Below are positions 23,877-32,048 of a stretch of DNA of 36,633 nt, piece by piece. A program made the translations under genes and the position numbers. Below the pieces are notes generated by a model. That model had not been told where the DNA came from. It saw only the letters and a program-made list of their open reading frames with translations, and ran no database searches. The first letter of the stretch is position 1. Every line of letters begins with the position of its first letter. Source of the stretch: Actinomycetes bacterium (GTDB lineage Bacteria; Actinomycetota; Actinomycetes; Actinomycetales; Cellulomonadaceae); assembly GCA_021793675.1 (NCBI GenBank), contig JAJYSG010000020.1:1-36633 (forward strand). The letters are read 5' to 3'.

Positions 23877-24473
23877 TTACCGGTCGCGGTCCCGGCGCGC
23901 AGCCGGCAGCGCGACGACGAGCAGCGCGACGACGGCGACGAGCGCGACGACCCGCCACACCTCACCGCCCGGCAGCACCCGCGCCGGCCCGAGGAGCCAC
24001 ACGACCAGGCCCGCGAGCTGGGCCGCCAGCTGCAGCGGCCAGGCCCGGCGCAGCGCAGCCATCGGCACCGCGACCTCCACCCGGGAGCCCGGCTCGGCGC
24101 GCCCCGACAGCAACGCCGCGAGCACCGCGAGGTGCACCACCAGCAGCAGCGCCGCGAGCTGCCCCACCGGCAGCGCCGCACCGGCGAGCAGCACCCGCAG
24201 GCCCGCGAGCACCAGCAGCCACGCGACCCACCCGGTGCCCGGTCGCACCGCGAGCAGCACGACGAGCAGCACGGCCAGCCCGTCGGCGACCACGGCCCCC
24301 ATGCCGCGCAGCGACGCGAACCCCGCGGCGACCGGCACCAGCAGGCCCAGCACGGCGGCCACGCCACGCACCGCCGACCCCGGCACCGTCCGCACGCCCT
24401 CCAGCTCGACGCCGGTGACCCGGTCCTCGTCGCGCGCCGCCTGCAGCGCGCGCAGCACGTCGCCGGCGGTCAC
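23877..24473 (-). CDS. Integral membrane protein at the end of the MoxR/DUF58 cluster
   Basis: A 198-residue hydrophobic protein with about five predicted membrane segments. The N-terminal cytoplasmic part (VTAGDVLRALQAARDEDRVT) is followed by segments rich in Ala/Leu/Val, such as VRGVAAVLGLLVPVAAGFA, and a last helix VVALVAVVALLVVAL before a basic tail RRDRDR. I do not recognise a named family. The GTG at 24473 overlaps the DUF58 stop (GTGA). In similar clusters membrane proteins accompany MoxR and DUF58 in chaperone-like or cell-envelope assembly functions; that link is inference. Confidence 0.72.
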   Translation of the reverse strand: MTAGDVLRALQAARDEDRVTGVELEGVRTVPGSAVRGVAAVLGLLVPVAAGFASLRGMGAVVADGLAVLLVVLLAVRPGTGWVAWLLVLAGLRVLLAGAALPVGQLAALLLVVHLAVLAALLSGRAEPGSRVEVAVPMAALRRAWPLQLAAQLAGLVVWLLGPARVLPGGEVWRVVALVAVVALLVVALPAARRDRDR

Positions 24474-25780
24474 CGCGGCACCCCCGCGCCGGGGCGGCGC
24501 CGGTCGGAGCGGGCGAGCACCGCGAGCGCGAGCGCCGGGTCGTCCCGCCACGTCACCACCTCGACGTCGAGGTCGCGCAGGTCGGCCAGGCGGTCCTCCC
24601 GGTCGACCAGCACCAGCCGCGCGGCGGTGGCGGCCCGGCCGGACAGGTGCCCGGTGCGCAGCCGCGGCAGCACGTCCACCGCGACCACCCGGTGCCCGAT
24701 GCGCCGCCACGCGGCCGCGGCCTCGGCCGGCTCGTCGTCCAGGAACGTCGAGAAGACGACGACGAGCGCGCCCGACGGCAGCCGGGGCGAGCGCACCCGG
24801 TGCCGCGACCAGCCCTCGGGCTTCGTCAGCGCCAACGCGTGCACGATCCGGTCCAGCTGTCCCCGCCCGCCTCCGGGGGGCAGCGGCCGGCGGACCACGC
24901 CGAGGTCGTCCAGCCCCACCCGGTCCCCGCCCGCGATGAACGCCCGCGCCACCGACGCCGCGGCGCGGCGGGCGACGTCGAGCGACGTCGGGTCGTCGGG
25001 TCGCGTCGGGCGGCCGCCGGCCCACGTGCGCGGGTCCGGCCCCACCTCGTCGCGCGAGTCGACGACGAGCACCACCGCCGCCTCCGCCAGCGCGTGCTCG
25101 CCGCGCACGTAGAGCTCGCCCAGCGTCGGGGAGCGACGCGCCGTGACACGCCAGTCGATGCGACGCAGCCGGTCACCCGGGTGGAACTGGTGCACGTCGC
25201 GCAGGTCGCCCCCCTCGCCGGGCCGCCGCGAGGGATGGCTGCCGGTCAGGCCGCGCAGCCGGGCGGGCAGCGGCACCTGACGCAGCGGCGCGGCCGACGG
25301 CAGCACCAGCGTGTCCCGGCGCACCGGCCCTGCCGACTCGCTCACGGCGATCAGACCGGGACCCAGCCCCTGCGCCTCGACGCTGGCGACCTCCTGCGGT
25401 CCGGTCCGCACGGTGCGCACGACGAGCGGCACGCGCCGCTCGACGGACCCGGTCGCGGCGTCGGGCAGCGCCAGCAGCACGTCCAGCGCCGGCAGCCCGC
25501 CGCGGTACACGCCGAGCGCGACCGCCGCCGTCCCGACGGGCGCCGTGACGTGCAGCTCCGCGCGCAACGCGCCCTCGTCGTCGGACCGCGCGGGGCGCCC
25601 CAGCACCAGCCGCACCTCGCCGGCCGGCCGGCGCAGCAGGTCCCACGCGCCCGCCACCAGGGGCAGCGCGCCCAGCAGGGCGACGTCCCCGCGACCCGCG
25701 AGCGCACCGAGCGCGAGCAGCACCGCACCGGCCAGCACCACGCCGGTGCCGGCCACCGTCACGTGCCACCGTTCAGCCAC
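24470..25780 (-). CDS. DUF58 domain-containing protein
   Basis: A 436-residue protein with two N-terminal transmembrane segments (about residues 7-45), a beta-rich middle part, and the DUF58/vWA-like domain. The diagnostic DUF58 motif reads GGDLRDVHQFHPGDRLRRIDW. After it come RRSPTLGELYVRGEH and VVLVVDSRDEVG, the latter the MIDAS-like strand of the vWA fold. DUF58 proteins are almost always encoded next to MoxR AAA ATPases, with which they are thought to act in metal-ion insertion or complex assembly. The GTG at 25780 overlaps the end of moxR by eight bases. Confidence 0.9.
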   Translation of the reverse strand: MAERWHVTVAGTGVVLAGAVLLALGALAGRGDVALLGALPLVAGAWDLLRRPAGEVRLVLGRPARSDDEGALRAELHVTAPVGTAAVALGVYRGGLPALDVLLALPDAATGSVERRVPLVVRTVRTGPQEVASVEAQGLGPGLIAVSESAGPVRRDTLVLPSAAPLRQVPLPARLRGLTGSHPSRRPGEGGDLRDVHQFHPGDRLRRIDWRVTARRSPTLGELYVRGEHALAEAAVVLVVDSRDEVGPDPRTWAGGRPTRPDDPTSLDVARRAAASVARAFIAGGDRVGLDDLGVVRRPLPPGGGRGQLDRIVHALALTKPEGWSRHRVRSPRLPSGALVVVFSTFLDDEPAEAAAAWRRIGHRVVAVDVLPRLRTGHLSGRAATAARLVLVDREDRLADLRDLDVEVVTWRDDPALALAVLARSDRRRPGAGVPR

Positions 25781-26741
25781 GGGCGGTCGTCGGCCCCGGG
25801 ACGTGCTCCAGCACCTCCCGGACCACGGCCTGCGGCAGCGTGCCGGTGGCCCAGGCCTGCGGCGTGAGGGACAGCCGGTGCGCCAGCGCGGCGACGGCCA
25901 CCTGCTTGACGTCCTCCGGGAGCACGTAGTCACGCCCGTCGAGCACCGCCAGGGCGCGTCCGACGAGCAGCAGCGCCTGCGAGCCACGCGGCGAGGCGCC
26001 CACCTCGACGGCCGGGTGGCTGCGCGTGGCGGCGGCGAGGTCCACGCAGTACCGCAGCACGTCGGTGTCGACGGCGACGGCCTCGACACCCGCCTGCATG
26101 GCACGCAGCGTGACGGCGTCCACCACGCGGTTCACCGGCGCCCACTCCGTGCGCCGCAGCAGCCGCCGTCGCAGCACGTCCACCTCGGCGTCCGCCGTGG
26201 GGTAGCCCACCGCCAGCCGCACCATGAACCGGTCCAGCTGCGCCTCCGGCAGCGGGTACGTGCCCTCGTACTCCACCGGGTTGGACGTCGCGACGACGAA
26301 GAACGGCTCCGGCAGCACGTGGGTCGCACCGTCCACGGTCACCTGCCGCTCGGCCATCGCCTCGAGCAGTGCGGACTGCGTCTTCGGGGCGGTGCGGTTG
26401 ATCTCGTCGGCCAGCAGCAGGCCGGCGAACACCGGGCCCGGCCGGAAATCGAACGTCGCGGTGCCGGGGTCGAACACGGACGAGCCCGTGATGTCCGAGG
26501 GCAGCAGGTCGGGCGTGCACTGCACGCGGCGGAAGTCGAGACCCAGGGCCGCGGCCAGCGAGCGCGCGGCGAGCGTCTTGCCGAGCCCGGGCACGTCCTC
26601 GAACAGCACGTGGCCACCGGCCAGCAGGGCGGCGAGCGCGAGCCGCAGCGGGTCACGCATGCCGACGACGACGGTGCCGACCTCGTCGAGCACGGCGCGA
26701 CCGCGGGCGGCGACCTCGGGGACCGGAAGGGGGGTGCTCAT
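25773..26741 (-). CDS. MoxR family AAA ATPase
   Basis: A 322-residue AAA+ ATPase with Walker A in EDVPGLGKTLAARS, the MoxR signature FRRVQCTPDLLPSDITG, Walker B LLADEINR followed by APKTQSALLEAMAE, sensor 1 VVATSNPVEYEGTYPLPEAQ (two adjacent conserved blocks), and a C-terminal lid with SPRGSQALLL. MoxR ATPases act as chaperones for their vWA-type partners, here the DUF58 protein encoded next. GGAG is nine bases before the ATG at 26741, which overlaps the upstream gene stop (ATGA). Confidence 0.95.
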   Translation of the reverse strand: MSTPLPVPEVAARGRAVLDEVGTVVVGMRDPLRLALAALLAGGHVLFEDVPGLGKTLAARSLAAALGLDFRRVQCTPDLLPSDITGSSVFDPGTATFDFRPGPVFAGLLLADEINRTAPKTQSALLEAMAERQVTVDGATHVLPEPFFVVATSNPVEYEGTYPLPEAQLDRFMVRLAVGYPTADAEVDVLRRRLLRRTEWAPVNRVVDAVTLRAMQAGVEAVAVDTDVLRYCVDLAAATRSHPAVEVGASPRGSQALLLVGRALAVLDGRDYVLPEDVKQVAVAALAHRLSLTPQAWATGTLPQAVVREVLEHVPGPTTARG

Positions 26742-27238
26742 CGCGGGTTGCTCCTCGAGGAGATGGTGGTCCGGGCCGGGGGGCCGGGACCGATGCGGTC
26801 CAGTGCGGCGACGGTGCGGTCGATGTCGCCCAGGCGGGGCCACGGCTCACGCGCGCAGCGCAGCGTCGCGAGCGCTCGCGGGCCGATGAGCGCGCGCAGC
26901 GCGGCGGTGTCGGCAGGCGAGGCCAGGTCGAGCCCGTGCCGCGCCAGCCGGTGTGCGCCCACCTGCTGCACGCGCTGCAGCGCGCGCGGGCCGACTCGGC
27001 CGTCGCGGCCGGCGAGCGCCCACGTCAGCAGGAGCGCCTCGCGCCGCTCGCCCGCGCGCGGCGGGCGCTCGGGGAGCCATCGCCACGGCTCGCCGGCCGG
27101 GTCCAGTCGCTGCACCACCAGGCCGAGCACCGCGACGCCGAGCCCGATGGTGACGGCGCCGATCCAGTCCAGCAGCAGCACCCGGGTGAGGCCGGCGACC
27201 ACGAGCGCCACGACGGCCACCGGCACCGCGCGCCTCAC
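26738..27238 (-). CDS. Membrane-anchored protein of unknown function in the MoxR cluster
   Basis: A 166-residue protein with two hydrophobic segments at about residues 5-21 and 27-43, then a soluble Arg/Ala-rich domain (REALLLTWALAGRDGRVG, then helical segments) ending in TTISSRSNPR. No family was recognised. Position between the DUF4129 and MoxR genes is comparable to where DUF4350 proteins occur in related clusters, but the sequence does not look like DUF4350. The GTG at 27238 overlaps the upstream stop by four bases (GTGA) and its own stop overlaps the moxR ATG. Confidence 0.7.
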   Translation of the reverse strand: MRRAVPVAVVALVVAGLTRVLLLDWIGAVTIGLGVAVLGLVVQRLDPAGEPWRWLPERPPRAGERREALLLTWALAGRDGRVGPRALQRVQQVGAHRLARHGLDLASPADTAALRALIGPRALATLRCAREPWPRLGDIDRTVAALDRIGPGPPARTTISSRSNPR

Positions 27239-27993
27239 GACGAGGTCTCCGGCCCGCGCCAGGGCGCCGTGCGCGCCGGCCGTGGCAGTGCGGCGGCGAG
27301 CTGCGCCAGCGCGGCCTGTGCCGCCGCGACGTCGCCCGGTCCCACCTCGTGGTCGCTGAACCGTGCCCGGTGGTACAGCCGCAGCAGTGTCCGCGCCGCA
27401 CCGGGCTCCGCGGGCGTGCGGTCGAGCAGCGCGAGCGTGAACTCGGTGGCGGTCTGGGCGGGCTCGCGCAAGATCCCGCCACGGCCGGCGGCCTGCTCGA
27501 GCGCGAGCCAGGCGGCGATCACCGCATCCCCGGGGGGCTGCTCCTGGCGCAGCGCCCGGCCGGCGTCGAGGAGCCCCTCCTGCAGCGCCGCCTGCGTCAC
27601 GTCATCGATCTCGTCGAGGAGCTCGTGCCCGGCGGCCTGGTCGCCGTCGCCGCCGAGGTCCACCGACCTGAGCCGCTCCCGCACCACCCGGGAGACGTAC
27701 CTGATCAGCAAGAACGCGAGGACGGCCAGGGCGGCGAGCATCACCCAGCGGACGGTCTCGTTCACCCAGCCGGGGATGTGCGCCGACGACTGGCTGCCTC
27801 CGGCGGGCGCGGGCGGTGACGCGGCGGGTGGCGACCGCGTCGGGAGTGCCCCGTCCAGCGCCAGCCATGCCGGCGCCTCGTGCCACCGGGGCGCCATGGG
27901 CCCGGCGAGCACCGTCACGAGCACGACGATCGCGGCCAGCAGCACCACGAGGAGCTCGCGTCGCCCCGTCGTCGGCCCGTGCCCCGTCGCCAC
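27235..27993 (-). CDS. DUF4129 domain-containing membrane protein
   Basis: A 252-residue protein with an N-terminal membrane segment (ELLVVLLAAIVVLVTVLAG), an extracytoplasmic Pro-rich part, and a second membrane helix (VRWVMLAALAVLAFLLIRY). The cytoplasmic DUF4129 domain ends it: AWLALEQAAGRGGILREPAQTATEFTLAL in adjacent blocks, then LLRLYHRARFSDHEV. The YxxARFS motif is the DUF4129 hallmark, shared with the C-terminal end of TgpA transglutaminases. The GTG at 27993 is seven bases after a TAGGCT box, suggesting leaderless transcription. It is the first gene of the five-gene cluster. Confidence 0.85.
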   Translation of the reverse strand: MATGHGPTTGRRELLVVLLAAIVVLVTVLAGPMAPRWHEAPAWLALDGALPTRSPPAASPPAPAGGSQSSAHIPGWVNETVRWVMLAALAVLAFLLIRYVSRVVRERLRSVDLGGDGDQAAGHELLDEIDDVTQAALQEGLLDAGRALRQEQPPGDAVIAAWLALEQAAGRGGILREPAQTATEFTLALLDRTPAEPGAARTLLRLYHRARFSDHEVGPGDVAAAQAALAQLAAALPRPARTAPWRGPETSS

Positions 27994-28000
27994 GCCCGCG

Positions 28001-28006
28001 AGCCTA
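28001..28006 (-). promoter_or_regulatory. Leaderless -10 box of the DUF4129-MoxR-DUF58 cluster
   Basis: On the minus strand TAGGCT (TANNNT pattern) is followed by seven bases and the GTG at 27993. No Shine-Dalgarno sequence is present before that GTG, which supports leaderless initiation. The -35 region is not clear. Confidence 0.45.
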
Positions 28007-28090
28007 GCCAGCCCGGTGCGGCCGGGTGAGCGGCGCGACCGCCGCCGCCGTGACCAGTAGGACGACGACCACCAGGGCCATCGCCGCCCG

Positions 28091-28172
28091 CCCCCCGCGA
28101 GACCGGGGGGCTCCGCAGCGGCAGATAGCCCGCGAGGGCATTCCCGACGCCCCCCCGAGACCGGGGGGCTCC
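28091..28172. repeat. Duplicated C6/G6 hairpin element
   Basis: CCCCCC-gcgagacc-GGGGGG (28091-28110) and CCCCCC-gagacc-GGGGGG (28151-28168) share the 17-mer CGAGACCGGGGGGCTCC, repeated with a 58-base period. Each copy can form a 6-bp all-G/C hairpin. The role is unknown. Confidence 0.6.
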
Positions 28173-28451
28173 CGCCCGGTCGACGGTTCGCCGGTGCCCG
28201 GCCCCGGGGGCGACGGCGTCGCGCTCGACTCCCGCGGTACGGCCCATCGGTGCGCGACGGCCGTCCCCGGACCGAGCCCGCCCGATGGGGTGGACATCCA
28301 TGCGCCCACCCGCTGCAATCCCACCCGAGCGTGCTGCGCCCGCCCTCCGGGAGGGTGCCCGGCACCGAGCACCCGGGGCGCACCCGCCGGGAGAGGGTCC
28401 GCGTGTGCGTGGTGCGACGTGGAGGGGGTCGCAAGGTCGGTCGCGACGGGT

Positions 28452-28530
28452 GGCAGCATGACCGGACGGGGTGCATGGCGCGGCGACAAGGACCCGGCCG
28501 GGCGGCACCATGACCGCGCCGGGTGCACGG
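28452..28530. repeat. Imperfect 27-base direct repeat, two copies
   Basis: 28452-28478 and 28504-28530 share the pattern GGCASCATGACCG, two variable bases, CSGGGTGCAYGG at 52-base spacing. Copies differ at only a few positions. The motif overlaps nothing coding. Confidence 0.5.
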
Positions 28531-28594
28531 TGGGGTGGCGGGGCCGAGGGGCGCGAACCGGACCGGAGCGCTGCGCGGCGAGGCGAGGCGAGGC

Positions 28595-28755
28595 GACGTG
28601 GATCGGGTCCCGGTCGCGGCGCGGCGACGTGGATCGGGTCCCGGTCGCGGCGAGGCGACGTGGATCGGGTCCCGGTCGCGGAGGCGTGACGTGGATCGGG
28701 TGTCGGTCGCGGCGGGGCGAGGCGAGGCGACGTGGATCGGGTGTCGGTCGCGACG
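28595..28755. repeat. Five-copy 31-bp tandem repeat
   Basis: GACGTGGATCGGGT begins at 28595, 28626, 28657, 28688 and 28729, so four copies are in exact 31-base register and the fifth is shifted by ten extra bases. In copies 1-3 the continuation gives GATCGGG-T-CCCGGTC, a 15-base near-palindrome; copies 4-5 have GATCGGGTGTCGGTC instead. The array ends about 50 bases before the SDR start codon. It could be a cluster of protein-binding sites in the SDR promoter or a minisatellite-like repeat. Confidence 0.85.
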
Positions 28756-28804
28756 GGCGTGAGCGGGACGGGACGAGAGGTGCAGTGAGGTGGAGGAGAT
28801 CACG

Positions 28805-29533
28805 ATGAGGGGTTCGCAGGACGTCGTCGGACGCACGGCGCTGGTGACCGGTGCGGGCGGCGGCATCGGTGCGGCGCTCGTCGTCCGGCTGCTCGAGGCC
28901 GGTGCCACGGTCGTCGCCACGGCCCGCGGCCCCCGGCCCGCACGGCTCGCGGGCATTCCCGACGAGCTGCGCGGCCGCCTCGACACCCGCGTCGCGGACA
29001 TGCGCGACCTCGCCGCGCTCGCGCCGCTCGTCGCCGCCGTGGAACGTGACCACGGCTCGCTCGACGTGCTGGTCCCGGCGGCCGGTCTCGGCCCGGTCCA
29101 CGGGCTCGACGTGCCGCTCGACGTGTGGCAGGAGACGCTGACGGTGAACCTCACGGCGCCGTGGCTGCTGGCCCAGGCCGCACTCCCGGGCATGACCGCC
29201 CGCGGCTTCGGCCGGATCCTGTTCGTCTCCTCGATCGCGGCCTACACGGGCGGCAAGATCGGCCCGCACTACGCCGCCTCCAAGGCCGCCCTGCACGGGC
29301 TGACGCACGCCATCGCGTCCCGCACGGTGGCGGACGGCGTCACGGCCAACGCCATCGCGCCCGCGCTCATCGGCGGCACCGACATGGTCGCGGCCATCCC
29401 CGACGTCACGCTGCCGCCGGTCGGCCGCTTCGGTCGGCTCGACGAGGTGACGTCGCTGGCCATGGCGATGCTCACGAACGCGTACCTCACCGGACAGGTG
29501 GTGCTGCTCGACGGCGGGATCCGGCCGGACTGA
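28805..29533 (+). CDS. Short-chain dehydrogenase/reductase (SDR)
   Basis: A 242-residue classical SDR oxidoreductase. The cofactor motif TGAGGGIG is at residues 15-22, NLT around Asn115, the catalytic Ser in LFVSSIAAY and the YAASK pair Tyr156/Lys160. The C-terminal region VTANAIAPALIGGTDM and LDGGIRPD is family-typical. It resembles FabG-like 3-oxoacyl reductases, but the substrate is unknown. The ATG at 28805 follows GGAGGAG at six bases; an in-frame ATG at 28790 lies before this site and is rejected. The tandem repeat array lies directly upstream. Confidence 0.92.
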   Translation: MRGSQDVVGRTALVTGAGGGIGAALVVRLLEAGATVVATARGPRPARLAGIPDELRGRLDTRVADMRDLAALAPLVAAVERDHGSLDVLVPAAGLGPVHGLDVPLDVWQETLTVNLTAPWLLAQAALPGMTARGFGRILFVSSIAAYTGGKIGPHYAASKAALHGLTHAIASRTVADGVTANAIAPALIGGTDMVAAIPDVTLPPVGRFGRLDEVTSLAMAMLTNAYLTGQVVLLDGGIRPD

Positions 29534-29615
29534 GATCCACCCGCTCGTCGCCTCACGTCCGTCCGTCCACGGCCGACAAGAAGAGTGGGGCGGCTGGAAG
29601 CACCAGGAGCGCGAC

Positions 29616-31961
29616 ATGGAGGCGATGCGAACCTCGGCCGTGCCGTTCCGCGGGGCGGTCGGCGTGGCGTTGCTGGCGAGCGCGCTCTTCCTGGTCGCCT
29701 CGGTGGAGGTCCGGCTGTGGTCGCTCGTCGCGGCACCGCTGCTCGCCGCGGCGGCGATGGTCGTCATGGTGGCGCGCAACCGGCCCGCCCGACCGCGGCC
29801 GTGGCTGCTCCTCGCGGTGGCGCTGCTGGCTGCCGCCGGGGGATCGGCGGCGCAGGCCACGCAGCGGGCGCTGACGGCCGGCGCGTGGGTCGGCTTCGTC
29901 GGTGGCTCGGTCGCGGTGGCGGCGGCCATCATCGGCTTCACCACGCCGGTACCGCCCGACCGGGACCCGCTCGCCTGGCTCGACGTCGCGATCGGCGTGG
30001 TCTCGTTGGCCACCCTGGCCTACCAGTTCCTGGTGCAGCCGTACGTCATCTCAGGCGCCGGCGGCGCCGCCATCGCCTCCGCCGTGGCGCTCTCCACGCT
30101 CGACCTCACGCTGGTCACGCTGCTGCTGCGGCTGCGCGACCACCGCCCGTTGCACACCCCGTCGCTCGCGATCCTGGCGGCCGCACTGTTCGGGGGCGTC
30201 GGGGCGGACACCGTCGTGGGCCTGGCCACCGTCAACGGCCGGTACCGACCCGGCTCGGCGTGGGACGTGTTCGCGTGCGCCGCCTACCTGGCGCTGGGCG
30301 TCGCCGCCATGCACCCGTCGATGACACGCGTGGGGCTGCCCGCCCGGGGGCCCGCGCCGTCCCGGGTGCCGGGCCTGCTGCTGCTGTTTCCCGCGGGCGC
30401 GGTGGTGCCGGTGCTGATGCTGGCGGCGGGGCACGGCCTGCTGCACCTCGACCTGCGCCTGGCTGCGACCGCCGGGCTGACGCTGTACCTGCTCGCCATG
30501 GTCCGGGCGGTCCAGCTGCTGGCCCGCACGGAGCGGACCAGCCTGCACGACGAGCTGACCGACCTGGCCAACCTGCGGCGGCTGCGTCATGAGCTGACAC
30601 GGGCCGGCGGGCTGCCGCACGGCACCACGGCGCTGCTCGCGATGCTCGACCTCGACGACTTCAAGGGCATCAACGACACGTTCGGCCACCCCGTCGGCGA
30701 CGCGCTGCTGGTCCAGGTGGCCGAGCGGCTCACCGCCGCCCTGCCGCCACCGCTGCTGGTCGCCCGGTTCGGGGGCGACGAGTTCGGCGTGCTCGCCGTC
30801 GGGCCCGAGGCCGATGCCGACGCGTACGCCGACCGTGTCGGGAACCTCATCCTGTCGTCGTTCGCCGAGCCGTTCGATGTCGACGGGCTGCCGCTGCGGA
30901 TCTCCGCCAGCGTCGGGGTCGTCATGTCGCCGGACGCCGGCACGCTCGAGCGGCTGCAGACCGACGCGGACATCGCGATGTATGCCGCGAAGAACGCCGG
31001 CCGCTCCACGTACCGCGTCTACACCGCCGAGCTGCGCGAGCAGGTGCTGGGGGAGCGCAGCCTGGCCACCGCGCTCGACGACGCGCTCCACCACCCGGAG
31101 TCCGGCGGCCTGTGGGTGGCCTACCAGCCCGTCGTGGCGCTCGACGACGGCGCCACGATCGGCCTCGAGGCCCTTGTCCGGTGGCAGCACCGCACCCGCG
31201 GGCCGCTGCTGCCGGCGCAGTTCCTCCCGGCTGCGGAACGGGCCGGGCTGTCGGCCGCCGTCGACGAGTTCGTGCTGAGCACGGCCCTGCGACATGCGAC
31301 CGCCTGGTGCCGGGCGGATCCCGGGTTCTCGTCGGTCCGCGTCGGCGTCAACATGACCGCCGCCTCTCTCGACCGGGCTGACCTGGCCCGCTACGTCCTG
31401 GCACAGCTGGCAGCCGTGGACCTGCTGCCCACCCAGCTGACGATCGAGATCACCGAGCAGGCGGCCATCCCCGGCGACGTCGAGCTCGTCGCCGCGCTGC
31501 ACGAGCTCGACGCAGCGGGCATCCACCTGGCGATCGACGACTTCGGCACCGGCTACTCCGCGCTGATGTACCTGCAGCGGTTCCCCGTCTCGATCCTCAA
31601 GCTCGACAAGACGCTGGTCGACTCCGTCGACGCGCACCCGTCACCGCTGCTCGCCGCAGTCACGGCCCTCGCGCACACCTTGGGGCTGACCCTGCTGGCC
31701 GAGGGCGTCGAGAGCCCGGGACAGCTCGCCGCGCTGCGCGAGCTGGACGTGCCGCTCGCGCAAGGGTTCCTCTTCGCGCCGCCGCTGGCCCCGGACGAGG
31801 TCGAGCGCTACCTGCGCGCGCACCCGGCCCGACGAGGTAGCGGGCCAGACCGCCCTGCGCGGCGCCGAGCCGGCGCCGGGCCGGGCGGCATGCCCCATCA
31901 GCGTTCGTCGGCGGGTGGCCCGCCGGTGCCCGCGCTGGGCACCACCGACGAGGAACCGTAG
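29616..31961 (+). CDS. Membrane-bound GGDEF-EAL protein (c-di-GMP cyclase/phosphodiesterase)
   Basis: A 781-residue protein. Residues 1-300 hold about nine transmembrane segments of unknown sensory type. A GGDEF domain follows, with an intact RFGGDEF motif (386-390), and then an EAL domain (EAL at 518-520). EAL catalytic residues are in place: GLEALVRW, VGVNMTAASL, TIEITEQA, AIDDFGTGYS (Asp640-Asp642 region), LKLDKTL and LLAEGVES. The position of the inhibitory I-site RxxD before GGDEF is occupied by PPPL. Both synthesis and breakdown of c-di-GMP are possible. AGGAG lies four bases before the ATG at 29616. The gene starts 82 bases after the SDR stop and may be cotranscribed. The last 45 residues are Arg/Gly/Pro-rich and unstructured. 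Confidence 0.93.
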   Translation: MEAMRTSAVPFRGAVGVALLASALFLVASVEVRLWSLVAAPLLAAAAMVVMVARNRPARPRPWLLLAVALLAAAGGSAAQATQRALTAGAWVGFVGGSVAVAAAIIGFTTPVPPDRDPLAWLDVAIGVVSLATLAYQFLVQPYVISGAGGAAIASAVALSTLDLTLVTLLLRLRDHRPLHTPSLAILAAALFGGVGADTVVGLATVNGRYRPGSAWDVFACAAYLALGVAAMHPSMTRVGLPARGPAPSRVPGLLLLFPAGAVVPVLMLAAGHGLLHLDLRLAATAGLTLYLLAMVRAVQLLARTERTSLHDELTDLANLRRLRHELTRAGGLPHGTTALLAMLDLDDFKGINDTFGHPVGDALLVQVAERLTAALPPPLLVARFGGDEFGVLAVGPEADADAYADRVGNLILSSFAEPFDVDGLPLRISASVGVVMSPDAGTLERLQTDADIAMYAAKNAGRSTYRVYTAELREQVLGERSLATALDDALHHPESGGLWVAYQPVVALDDGATIGLEALVRWQHRTRGPLLPAQFLPAAERAGLSAAVDEFVLSTALRHATAWCRADPGFSSVRVGVNMTAASLDRADLARYVLAQLAAVDLLPTQLTIEITEQAAIPGDVELVAALHELDAAGIHLAIDDFGTGYSALMYLQRFPVSILKLDKTLVDSVDAHPSPLLAAVTALAHTLGLTLLAEGVESPGQLAALRELDVPLAQGFLFAPPLAPDEVERYLRAHPARRGSGPDRPARRRAGAGPGGMPHQRSSAGGPPVPALGTTDEEP

Positions 31962-31980
31962 CCAGGCGCACGGCCGGCAG

Positions 31981-31998
31981 CGGCCGCGGGAGCGGCCG
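31981..31998. terminator. Bidirectional hairpin between the GGDEF-EAL gene and the MgtE-N/CBS gene
   Basis: CGGCCGC-GGGA-GCGGCCG forms a 7-bp all-G/C stem, 20 bases after the GGDEF-EAL stop. Further CCGG-rich sequence follows up to the convergent stop at 32049. Confidence 0.5.
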
Positions 31999-32048
31999 GC
32001 CGGAGCCGGGCCGGCACGGCGCCGGGCCGCGACGCGCCCCGGCCGCCA

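Larger units (their letters stand above)
27994..28804. other. About 800 bases without a gene between the MoxR cluster and the SDR gene
   Basis: Both flanking genes point outward, so this is a divergent intergenic region. No frame has a convincing start and coding-type third-position pattern. It contains two near-identical C6/G6 hairpins (28091-28172), a pair of 27-base imperfect direct repeats (28452-28478 and 28504-28530) and a five-copy tandem repeat (28595-28755). The ribosome binding site GGAGGAG for the SDR gene is at its right end. Confidence 0.65.

Noticed and set aside
23674-23880. Plus-strand frame containing a CGGC-type Cys pair in the gap before map
   Set aside because: It looked briefly like a small Cys protein, but there is no start with a ribosome binding site and the frame runs on into antisense of a good gene.
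28004-28090. Hydrophobic tail MALVVVVLLVTAAAVAP on the minus strand just upstream of the DUF4129 gene
   Set aside because: It could be the end of another membrane protein, but upstream codons in that frame are repeat DNA without coding bias, so a gene cannot be supported.
28595-28755. Plasmid iterons or replication origin
   Set aside because: No Rep, ParA or DnaA gene and no AT-rich unwinding region nearby; surroundings are chromosomal.
28026-28808. 260-codon plus-strand frame across the repeat region
   Set aside because: Consists of repeats and Arg/Gly/Pro-rich translation, no ribosome binding site at its start, and no coding-type codon pattern.
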